From contig JASEVX010000007.1 of assembly GCA_031761405.1 (NCBI GenBank), positions 61,019,062 through 61,083,061 of the forward strand: a DNA stretch of 64,000 nt, given 5' to 3'. Of this stretch, positions 33,901 to 45,900 are shown in pieces. Position numbers and translations under genes: made by a program. This DNA is from Serripes groenlandicus (taxonomy: Eukaryota; Mollusca; Bivalvia; Cardiida; Cardiidae). The number at the start of each line of letters is the position of its first letter. Within the stretch, counting starts at the first letter, position 1. Below the pieces are notes generated by a model. That model made no database searches. It was not told the origin of the DNA and was given only the letters and a program-made list of their open reading frames with translations.

Positions 33901-36900
33901 TAAGGTTCATGAGCCCAAGATGTCGATCTACCTTCTCCATAGGTTTCAAGTGTATACTGAAATATACAAATTCAATTCAGTTAAATTTCACCGTTAAATA
34001 CAATGTCTGAAATTTGAAAGCCTACTGTTGCTTGATTTGATCTTTGACTGGTAAAAGAATAAAACTTTAAACCTTTCACACATGCAGACGATTTTTCAAA
34101 GCATCATGAGCAATTTCTCCTTTTGCCACAATGCTTTCAAAAGTCGTCTGCTACAAATGTGTCGGAATGTGTCTGCAAGAGGGAAAGGGCTAGACTAGAG
34201 GTTAAAACTATTTCCTGTATGAAATGCAATTAATTCTTAATGCAGGTAACATAGGGGAAATAGAGAATTAGCCCAAAATAGAAATATCTCCTCTTCTCAT
34301 AAAGTTTTGGTAAACTTTCATGAAGATTGGATGCAAAATGTTATCTGTTGAGTGTTAACAATGATGCACGACGCATGGCGGACAAAATGGAATCCCAATG
34401 ACTCATCTTGAGCACTTCATGATCAGGTGAGCTAAAATAACCTGTCTTTTGTCCATATTTTTCATCTGCATGTTATCAGAATAGTGAAACTATTAAACTG
34501 GCGATCTCAAGAGGTTTTCACTCTGCAAAGACGTTGTTTCAAAAGGTGTTTGAAACGAATGCGTAAAATCTCAAGTGAGAATCTCTTCATTCTGTTGAAG
34601 CTATTCAAGCATTATGGTATTTCAACATCCCTTACCCACCTAGCTTGAGGATTATAGCATTGTAACAAAGATAAAACTTACATGAAAGGCGCTAGAATGT
34701 TGTAGGTCTCTAAAGGACAGTCTTTCAGCAGCTCCTTTACCATAGCAACAGTTTTCAGCAACAAATGACAATAAGGCTTCTCTTGCTTCTTCTTCTCGAA
34801 TCTGTGGTAGCCTGCATAATAAAAGCTACACTATTGTTTTTGTTTTCATACATTCTTTGTAAAACAGGTATCATCACTTTGACTGTTTCCCACATACAGT
34901 CGAACCTCGTTAATCCGGCGCGTGTCATTGTATTTGGTTATGCCAGTTTGTCTTAATAGGTCTTAACATTTGTGTACCGTATAAAATGAGTGGTGTGAAA
35001 TACTGATATCATAGCCATCAATTAGTCAATTATTACTTTAGTGGTGATTATTGCTTTTTGGAAGTTTTACTCAATTTGTATTATAAAATGTTCGTCCCAA
35101 TTACGTTCTACCTATATCAATTCTCATTGATCTACACAAGACAACATTTAAAAGAGAAGATGACTACTCCTACTAACAAGCGACCACAAGTTGAAGTTTC
35201 AATCTTTCAGTCTCCGTAAAAAGAGACATTTGTCTTTCAACGACCCTTTTTAGGGCCACAAGTTCCTAGAAAGTCTTCTATCCTAATTGTCTATTTATTA
35301 TAAACCCATATGAATGTACAAATCTGATAGCAACGGCCCTTTTTAGTGCCACAAACAATCATAAAGTCTACTATCCCAACTCTTTTAACGGTCCTTCTTA
35401 GTGCCACAAACAATCATAAAGTCTACTATCCCAACTCTTTTAACGGTCCTTCTTAGGGCCACAAACAACCATAAAGTCTACTATCCCAACTCTTTTAACG
35501 GTCCTTCTTAGCGCCACAAACAATCATAAAGTCTACTATCCCAACTCTTTTAACGGTCCTTCTTAGGGCCACAAACAACCATAAAGTCTACTATTCCAAC
35601 TCTTGTAACGGCCCTTCTTAGGGCCACAAACAACCATAAAGTCTACTATCCCAACTCTTTTAACGGTCCTTCTTAGGGCCACAAACAACCATAAAGTCTA
35701 CTATCCGAACTCTTTTAACGGTCCTTCTTAGGGCCACAAACAAACAGAAAGTCTACTATCCCAACTCTTGTAACGGCCCTTCTTAGGGCCACAAACAACC
35801 ATAAAGTCTACTATCCCAACTCTTTTAACGGTCCTTCTTAGTGACACAAACAAACAGAAAGTCTACTATCCCAACTCTTGAAACGGCCCTTCTTAGGGCC
35901 ACAAACAAACAGAAAGTCTACTATCCCAACTCTTGTAACGGCCCTTCTTAGGGCCACAAACAAACATAAAGTCTACTATCCCAACTCTTTTAACGGTCCT
36001 TCTTAGTGCCACAAACAATCATAAAGTCTACTATCCCAACTCTTTTAACGGTCCTTCTTAGTGACACAAACAAACATAAAGTCTACTATCCCAACTCTTG
36101 AAACGGCCCTTCTTAGGGCCACAAACAAACAGAAAGTCTACTATCCCAACTCTTGTAACGGCCCTTCTTAGGGCCACAAACAACCATAAAGTCTACTATC
36201 CCAACTCTTTTAACGGTCCTTCTTAGGGCCACAAACAAACAGAAAGTCTACTATCCCAACTCTTGTAACGGCCCTTCTTAGGGCCACAAACAACCATAAA
36301 GTCTACTATCCCAACTCTTTTAACGGTCCTTCTTAGTGACACAAACAAACAGAAAGTCTACTATCCCAACTCTTGAAACGGCCCTTCTTAGGGCCACAAA
36401 CAAACAGAAAGTCTACTATCCCAACTCTTGTAACGGCCCTTCTTAGGGCCACAAACAAACATAAAGTCTACTATCCCAACTCTTTTAACGGTCCTTCTTA
36501 GTGCCACAAACAATCATAAAGTCTACTATCCCAACTCTTTTAACGGCCCTTCTTAGGGCCACAAACAATCATAAAGTCTATTATCCCAACTCTTTTAACG
36601 GCCCTTCTTAGGGCCACAAACAAACATAAAGTCTACTATCCCAACTCTTTTAACGGCCCTTCTTAGGGCCACAAACAAACATAAAGTCTACTATCCCAAC
36701 TCTTTTGCCCTTCTTAGGGCCACAAACAAACATAAAGTCTACTATCCCAACTCTTTTAACGGCCCTTCTTAGGGCCACAAACAAACATAAAGTCTACTAT
36801 CCCAACTCTTTTAACGGTCCTTCTTAGGGCCACAAACAAACATAAAGTCTACTATCCCAACTCTTTTAACGGCCCTTCTTAGGGCCACAAACAAACATAA

Positions 36901-39900
36901 AGTCTACTATCCCAACTCTTTTGCCCTTCTTAGGGCCACAAACAAACATAAAGTCTACTATCCCAACTCTTTTAACGGCCCTTCTTAGGGCCACAAACAA
37001 ACATAAAGTCTACTATCCCAACTCTTTTAACGGTCCTTCTTAGGGCCACAAACAAACAGAAAGTCTCCTATCCCAACTCTTTTAACGGTCCTTCTTAGGG
37101 CCACAAACAAACATAAAGTCTACTATCCCAACTCTTTTAACGGTCCTACTTAGTGCCACAAACAACCATAAAGTCTACTATCCCAACTCTTGTAATGGCC
37201 CTTCTTAGGGCCACAAACAACCATAAAGTATACTATCCCAACTCTTTTAACGGCCCTTCTTAGGGCCACAAACAAACATAAAGTCTACTATCCCAACTCT
37301 TGTAACGGTCCTTCTTAGTGCCACAAACAATCATAAAGTCTACTATCCCAACTCTTGTAACGGTCCTTCTTAGGGCCACAAACAAACATAAAGTCTACTA
37401 TCCCAACTCTTGTAACGGTCCTTCTTAGTGCCACAAACAATCATAAAGTCTACTATCCCAACTCATTTAACGGTCCTTCTTAGTGACACAAACAAACAGA
37501 AAGACTACTATTCCAATTGTCAATTTATTATTATTATTGAACGATAAAGTATAAAAAAGCAAAACAGAACATATAAAATAACTTGTTTATTTTTTAAAAA
37601 CATATTCATTTACAACCAATGCAGTTATCGACATTCGTTAATATGAAAATGTACAGATGTATAGGTAGAAGAGATTCTGGTCCGCTTTTGCTGTGGTAAA
37701 TCTTACACCTTTGTAATTAGTAGGAAGTACGATGTTTAGGTAAATATTACCTCCGATCCGACTGATTCGTTAATCGGGAAAATTCTTTTGTCCGTAAATA
37801 TTAGTGGGGAACAAAGGTGTCCGGATTAACGAGGTTCAACTGTACATCTGCAGCAGATGACTTAAGTTTAAACAAAATATCATTAATGCTATTTTACAAA
37901 ATAGACATAAGGGAATACAAACATAACAAGTTAATCAATTTTTAGTTGTAGATGATTTTAGTTTAAACAAGCAATTTCGCTGAATTGATATCCCCTGCTA
38001 ATGATGGCTTGTTTGTGATTGATGGCTTGTTTGTGAATGAAGGCCTTTATGTTGAATGTGCAATTGACCTGCAAAATTATTTCAACTTATTCACACAAGA
38101 ACAAGGGGTATGAACAGAAATTGAGACAGATAAACATATTCTTCCTGAAAGAATAAAATAACGAGACTGGTTTTATAAACAACTTTATTAAACTAAGAGT
38201 GTGAATTAAAGACATTTTTTCATAATTAAATCCCAAAGGAAAATGTGAAAACAAGTTTTTGCTACTTTAACCAACTGTGACACAAGTGCAATAGCTCCCT
38301 TTATTCTTCTTAAAGTGGAGCTAAAAATCAACGGCAATAACTCTAAAGAAAATTGACCAATCCAAAAAAACAATGGACGGGCATCATCCCAGTATGTTGG
38401 TTCATATTTATTTCAAGTTTCATGAAATTCTGCAAGCTAGTTACTGAGAAATGGCTGCGGACGTGGATTTTTCAATATATCAAGGTCAATAACTCTAAGG
38501 AAAATTTACCAATCCAAAAAAACAATGGACAGGCATCATCCCAGTATGTTGGTTCATATTTATTTAAAGTTTCATGAAATTCTACCAGCTAGTTACTGAG
38601 AAATGGCCGCGAACGTGGATTTTTCAATATAACAAGGGCAATAACTCTAAGGAAAATTGACCAATCCAAAAAAACAATTGATGGGCATCATCCCAGTATG
38701 CTGGTTCATATTTATTTCAAGTTTCATGAAATTCTGCAAGCTAGTTACTGAGAAATGGCTGCGGACGTGGATTTTTCAATATATATCAAGGGCAATAACT
38801 CTAAGGAAAATTGGCAAATCAAAAAAAACAATGGATGGGCATCATCCCATACCGTTTCATATTTATTTCAAGTTTCATGAAATTCTACCAGCTAGTTACT
38901 GAGAAATGGGTGCGGACAGATGTGACGGACGCACGCATACACAGACGGACAGACAGACGGACGGACAGACGGACAACGCCATTTCAATATCCCCCTCCCT
39001 GAAATCAGGCGGGGAATAACAATATTTCATTAATATTCTTTTATTATATAGACATAAGGGTACACACACATTACAAGTGAACCAATTTTGGATTGTATAA
39101 CAAGTTTTTATAAGGTTAACATAAATTCCTCTGCAGATGACTTTGTTAAAAATATGGAAAACCTTTATAAATGAAAGCTTAATTATTGAATAAAATTGAA
39201 AACATAGTCGCAAAAGGAGAAATTGCTCATTATGAAAATTTCTCCTTTTGCCACAATGTTTTCTAATATCATCAGCTGCAAATGCATCTGTAGGTGGAAA
39301 TAAGATAATTTACAAAATCTTTTCAGAGTAATCTGCTTTGACGGCATACAGGTAAGAGAAAAACGATGTTATGCAAAAATCTTGGAATCAAAAGTTTTGA
39401 TAATTATGGAGTTGAAAACATTGTGTAAAAAGAAGAAATGGCTTATGTTGAGCAATCATTTCATTTTTACAGTGTTATCAAGAGGTGACTCAAGTTGTCA
39501 TCAAAAGGAAAAGGATTATACCTTCCCCGCATGCAGATATAAGTTGTTGCCTAAGCAGCTCCAATTGTACTGACAGTAAATCTTTTCAGGGAATCCGATA
39601 TTTTTAAAGAAGACACCTCTACAAATATACCATCAGACTTATCATCTGAGGACTAGATAAGGATGAGTAAATGGGTCTTTCTTATATCATATCTCTCTTA
39701 GCACTCATTTAAACCTATGTTGTGGGAACTCAAAATAATTGTCTCAGTGAGGCGATTCTTTTGAGTACCCACAACATAAGTTTTGGAGGTCAAATAAGGA
39801 TTTTAGAGCATGAAAAACGCTCCTAATCTAGAGCTCTGTATCAAGCAACAGGTAGCTGAGCTTACTTTTAAATTAACTCTTTCCTACATACAGACGCATT

Positions 39901-42900
39901 CTGATGCCACTGCAGCAGGTGACTTTTGAAAACATTGTGGCAAATGGAGAAATTGCTCATAATGAGCAATTTCTCCATTTGCCACAATGTTTTCAACAAC
40001 TTGCAATAATCATCTAGGTATTTTTTGGCATATTTTTTAGGGTAAGTTTTCAAAGTCATCTGCTGCAGATTTGGTTGTCTGTGTGATAAAGGGTAAAGTT
40101 AAATATATAATCTATATATTTACCCAGAAACGGCCTGTCTCTGTGGTGCTTCCTGCCTCATAGCTTCGTCATATGAAGGGGGAGGGAGCATACCCCCTCC
40201 AAACCCAACATTATCGTAACCATCAACGGTATCCATCTTTTCTAGAGGCGGGGCAGAAGGCGCAGATGGAGCAGCATTAGGGTTGTCCATCGCATCCTCA
40301 TCTGGGATCTCCCCCTTCCATTGAACTTGTACATCTGAGGGGCCAGCTCCTAAAAATGGAACATAGGAGTTGTCTGCTTTGAAAACATATGGGGAGGGGG
40401 AAAAGGGTAACATATAAACCCATGGAATTACAATTTTGAAACAGAGTTGAAAACAATGTTGGTAATGGAGAAATTGCTCATTTTGATTTTGTGCAATGTT
40501 TTCAAAAGTCATCTCCATACATCTGAGGAACCAGCCCCCCAAGAAAGAAAATATCAGTAGAAAAATGAATACCATACTCGCATTCATCAAACTACAGGTC
40601 CTCACTTGATTAGATTAGCTTGAAAAAATGCCCACTGAGGATATGAATATTTCCTTTTAGTATCATAGATTCGTATTAGGTTTCATCAAATTCTAGAAAG
40701 GCGCAATTCAGGAAAGCTTGATAAGAAAACAGGATAGACAGACAGATAAAAAGACAAGAAATTCTTTTTTGTTTTATGACGGTATCTCTGATACTTTTTG
40801 AAATATATATGCAACAGAAATCCCCCCCCCCCCCCCCCCCCCCCCATGACCATAACTCAAAACGCTTTTGGACTTGATGTGCAACATATGTTTTGTGATG
40901 GACAGACAGATTGACAAAAGAACAACTCTGCCAAAAACAAGTGCACTACTGTTGTAGATGAAAGAGTCAAACAAGATAAAAAAATTAAAAACAATGTTTC
41001 ACTAAAAAAATATGTAGAAAGCTAAATATGAACCTTGTGGTGGCCCCTGGTACTGCCCTTGGGGTCCACCCTGTGGCTGACCCCCAGGATAGGGGGCTTG
41101 AGGTTGTCCTGGGTATTGTCCAGCTGGTTGCCCTGGGTATTGTCCAGTTGGTTGCCCTTGGTATTGTCCAGCTGGTTGCCCTGGGTATTGTCCAGCTGGT
41201 TGGCCTGGGTACTGTCCAGCTGGTTGCCCTGGGTATTGTCCAGCTGGTTGCCCTGGATATTGTCCAGCTGGTTGCCCTGGGTATTGCCCTATGGGTGGTT
41301 GCCCTTGATGCATCTTGCCTCCCGAGTAATTTGTATTAGCAGCTCCTCTACAAAAAATAAAATAAACAAGTTAATTTTTTAATTGAAGCACTCTGTAAAA
41401 GAATGCTCAGATCATCTTGATAAACCAATGGTTCTTTGGATCATGTTGGTTGCCTCAAAAGCATTTACAAGGTTTTTTCAAAATTTGACATTGATCTATT
41501 TGTTTTTTCTACATGACCCAGTGATTAAATAGATATGATGGAAATGAATGTTCTAATGCACTTTCTTGAGTTTTTCAAAAGTTTGACCTAGAGACATTGT
41601 TTTTGATCCCACATAATCCAGTATCAAATTTGACCAAGACGTGATAAATGTTCTATATTTTGTTCATGAAGGTTGGAGGATCAATGTGTCCTCTACAGTC
41701 TTCAAACATTTTTTCTGTCTAAATTGTGACCTGGTCATCTAATTTTGATCCAATATAACCCAGTTTCTTAACCGAGTATGCAATGTTTAAGTATAGATTG
41801 GATAGTAAATGTAGGCTCTATTGTGTTCACAAGCTGCATTATAGCAATTTTTACAATTTCAAGGGCCATAATCCATTCATGCAAGGGCACATCTGGCTGG
41901 TTTTCGAAAGGAACCGAGCTCTTATCAATATTTAACTACTATCTTAGTTTGGTGAAGATCAGATAGTAAATGGAGCCTCTATTTTGGCAAATTCAAGGGC
42001 CATAATCCAGCCTTGCATGGGCGGATCTGGCTGGTATGCAAAAGGAACCAAGCTCTCATGGATATGTAACTACTATCTAAGTTTAGTGAAGATCGAATAG
42101 TAAATGGAGACTTTATCACATTCACAAGCTGTATTATAGCAATTTTGACAACTTCAAGGGCCATAATCCAGTCATGCAAGGGCACATCTGGCTGGTTTTC
42201 GAAAGGAACCAAGCTTTCATCAATATTTAACTACTATCTAAGTTTGGTGAAGATCAAATAGTAAATGGAGCCTCTATTGTGTTCACAAGATCCATTATAG
42301 CAATTTTGACAATTTCAAGGGCCATAATCCAGTCTTGCATCGGCGGATCGGGCTGGTTTGCGAAAGGAACTGAGCTCTCATGGATATCTAACTACTGTAT
42401 AAGTTTGATTGAGATACAATCAAAACTGAAGACTGTATCGCATTCACAAGCAACGTTTACAGGCGCATAGACGCATGCACGGAAGCACGCACGACGGACA
42501 CCACACCACGGCATAAGCTCTTCTGGCTTTTGGCCAGTAGAGTAGAGCAAACAAGTGGCCTAAATTGTGTTCACAAGGTTTTTTCTAAAATTTGACCTAG
42601 TGACCTAGTAATTACCCCACATTACCTGGTTTGGAGCTTGACCTAGATTTGATGGAGATGAATGTTTTATTGTTTGTATCGTATTTTATGGCGCTTTTAA
42701 TAATCTTTTACTTCTAGTTCATACAAGTCATCCTGAAACCAGGGAACCAGTCGTAATGCTAACCCAACAACCTTGAGCGCCAGGCAGGGATAGCCATTCG
42801 CTACCATTTTTAGAATCTTTGGTATCACCTGGCATGGGATTTAACCCAAAATCTCCTGCACCCAAGGCGGACGCTCTATCACTACACCACAGTGGCGGAA

Positions 42901-45900
42901 TGTTCCGAAGATTGAATGCAACATGTGGTCGGTAGAGTATTCATAAGGTAAATGTGATATAAACCATCATATACAGTACATTGTACAGTAAAAGTTAACC
43001 CTTTCCCACATACAACAAATCTGCAGCAGACGACTCTGAAAGCATACCCGAAAAAAATTGGAAACTCCCTTTAAATGAAAGAACAATAATTCAACAGAGT
43101 TGAAAAACATGTTGACAAAAGGAGAAATTGCTCGTTTTGAGCAATTTCATCTTTTGTTGATATGTTTTTAAAAAGACGTCTGCTTCAGAGGCATCAGAAG
43201 ACGTCTTTTTGAGGGAAAGTGTTAAATGGGAGCATATCTCTTGTGCTCCTGGGGCTATCTTAGTAAAACTTTGCTAGTGTGGTTACTCAGGTTTACATTT
43301 CCATATAATTTTAATCAAATCCATCCAATTATGTCTGAGATATTGCTCCAGACAGAAAGATGGACTGCAACAAATGCATATTCCATCTGCCTATGGCAGA
43401 AGATATTTAAAATTGTTAACCCTTTCCCTCAAACGACAATTCTGCAGCAGACGACTTTGAACGTATTTTGTCAAAAAATAAAAAAAAATCTTAAATTGAA
43501 TGGATAACCTATGACTAAAAGTGGAAAACATTGTGGCAAAAGGAGAAATTGCTCGTTTTAAGCAATTTCTTCTTTTGTCACTATGTTTTCAAAAAGCCGT
43601 CTGCTGCAGAGGCATCAGAAAGCATCTATATGAGGGAAAGGGTTTAAGGCCCTGTCTCATAATAATGGTCCTTTGTCAAATATGGAAACTCTCTATAAAA
43701 TAATAAATGAAAGAACGAAAAATGAATTGATTGATTAATTGATTGGGGTTTAACGCCGTTTTTAACAATTTCTCAGTTATATCACAGCGGCCAGTTCACC
43801 TACTCATGCATTTCCTGGTTTTCTCACACCAATACTCCACACAACAACCTTCCCAAGCAACTGGCTGCTTTTCCACATAGACTTAGCCCATTGATGGAAG
43901 ACGAATGACGCATGTCGCATTGACTTAGCCCATTGATGGAAGACGAATGACGCATGTCGCATTGACTTTTGTCAATCGTCGAAAAGAAAGTTGGCCGAGC
44001 TTGGATTCGAACTCACAACCCCTGGATTGACAGCCCGCGTCGCTAACGACTGGGCTATCGGGGCTCGGCACGAAAAATGAAAATACTGTGGCAAATCAAT
44101 CAATTGTTCCCCCTTTCTGATGGCGCAGCAACTAATAACAGAAGAAGATTAAGGAAAACATAAGGAAACTCTATTATATATGAAAGAACAAAAGTTGAAA
44201 ACATTGTGGCAAATGGATAAATTTCTCCTAATGCCCCGATGTTATCAAAAGTCATCAGAAAGTGCCTATATGTGGGGAAGGGGACCACAAAAGAAACACT
44301 GGTTAACCCTTTACCTCTGCAGCAGACAGCTTTTTGAAAACATAGTGACAAAAGAAGAAATTTGCTCAAAATGAGCAATTTCTCCTTTTGCCACAATATT
44401 TTCCACTTTTAGTCATAGGTTATCAAAGTCGTCTGCTGCAGAATTGTCGTATGAGGGAAAGGGTTAAGAGGCAAAGTTTAAAAGAAATTGTTGACAATGA
44501 CGGACAACTGAACGGCCCCATACCATTGTGGGAAAATGACAAATTCCTCATCTGGAGCAAATGTTGCGTGCTGTATAGATTTTCAAAAGTCATCTGTATT
44601 GAGTATAATCCCAATTATTAATACTAATCCATTCCATGATAGACAATTAATTTTGTCAGTCTAAATATCTAACTTCCTTAACCCTTTCCCACGTCTGCAG
44701 CAGACGACTATAATTGAACAAAAATGATTGAAGAGTTGATGATATTTCGGCGAAAGTAGAAAGTGCCCATTATGACTTCAGATAACTTTTAATGCTTTCA
44801 AAATGAAAGAAAATATGGGTCAGCTATATTTTCATGATAACCCCATGGATATACACACTTTTAACCCTTTCCAACTTGCTGATGCACTTTAACATATTTG
44901 CAGCTACCGCTTTTTGAAAACATTGTGACAAAAGAAAGAATTGCTCATGATTAGCAAAAAAAATTACTCCTTTTGCAACAATATTTTCAACCGTATTTTC
45001 ATATTTTGATATTTGTTTTCTAAGTTGTCTGCTGCCAATTTGCTGTATGTGGGAAAGGGTTACTTTAAAATCATCTAGGCAAAAATGTGAAAAAATTCTC
45101 TGAATGAAAATGTATTTTTTGAAAAGAGTTGAAAACATTGTGGCAAAAGGATAAATTGCTCATCATGAGCAATTTCTCCTTTCGTGACGTTTTGTCACAA
45201 ATTCAATGTTTTCAAAAGTTGTCTGCTGCAGAGGCGTAATAAAGCGTCTGTTTGTGGGAAAGGGTTGAAATCACAACATAAGCATTTTACAAGTTAATAT
45301 GGCATGTTTCAACAAGAGCACCGCGGAGCGAAGGCCAACACTCGTCTGCTTTTTTCTAACTTGAAAAAGGGGCATTACTGAATAATTATCAAAGCCAAAT
45401 TTATGTGACTTGGCATAGACAATAGACATGCGTATTGTTCCTAGGAACATGTATACCAAGTTTCATTTAAAAAATGTTAAATGCTTTTTGAGTTATGAGG
45501 TAAGGTTAAAGTTTTATTGACGACGCAGACGACGGTGATGCAAAGGGTATCCCATTACCCCAACTTTTTTTCTATTCGAAAAACAGACAAGCTAAAAATA
45601 TTTGGTGAACAATCAAACAAATGAAGGACTTCAAAGCAATATATCCCATAAACGTCATGGAGTTTAACCCTTTTCCTCATATAGACGCTTTCCGATGCCT
45701 GTGCAGCAGACAGCTTTTTGAAAACATTATAGTGACAAAAGAAGAAATTGCTCAAAACGAGAAATTTCTCCTTTTGCCACAATGTTTCCCACTTTTAGTC
45801 ATAGGTTATCCATTCAATAATAGAGATTTTCTATTTTTTGACAAAATATGTTCAAAGTAGTCTGCTTCAGAATTGTCGTATTATATGAGGGAAAGGGTTA

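Larger units (their letters stand above)
33389..33958. repeat. SSUH2: 285-bp tandem duplication containing exon 5 and part of a TTAA MITE
   Basis: The segment from GAAAACATAGTGCCAAAAG to TTTCAAGTGTATACTGAAA occurs twice with a 285-bp period and almost no differences (one in the A-run). Each copy holds a MITE right part (with GCAGAATTGTCGTATGAGGG) and exon 5. The junction has TGAAA microhomology between the MITE arm and the intron upstream of the exon. Confidence 0.88.

Noticed and set aside
35240..37525. Regular 55-bp repeats resembling a CRISPR array
   Set aside because: The repeats are directly adjacent with no unique spacers and lie inside a eukaryotic transposon in an intron; this is a satellite.
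40774..40974. Minus-strand ORF with a poly-Gly run
   Set aside because: The Gly run is the poly(C) tract; there is no splice support and no homology.
41028..41382. Plus-strand open frames of 103 and 115 codons rich in Leu/Val/Trp
   Set aside because: They are antisense shadows of the GQYPGQPA minisatellite in exon 2.
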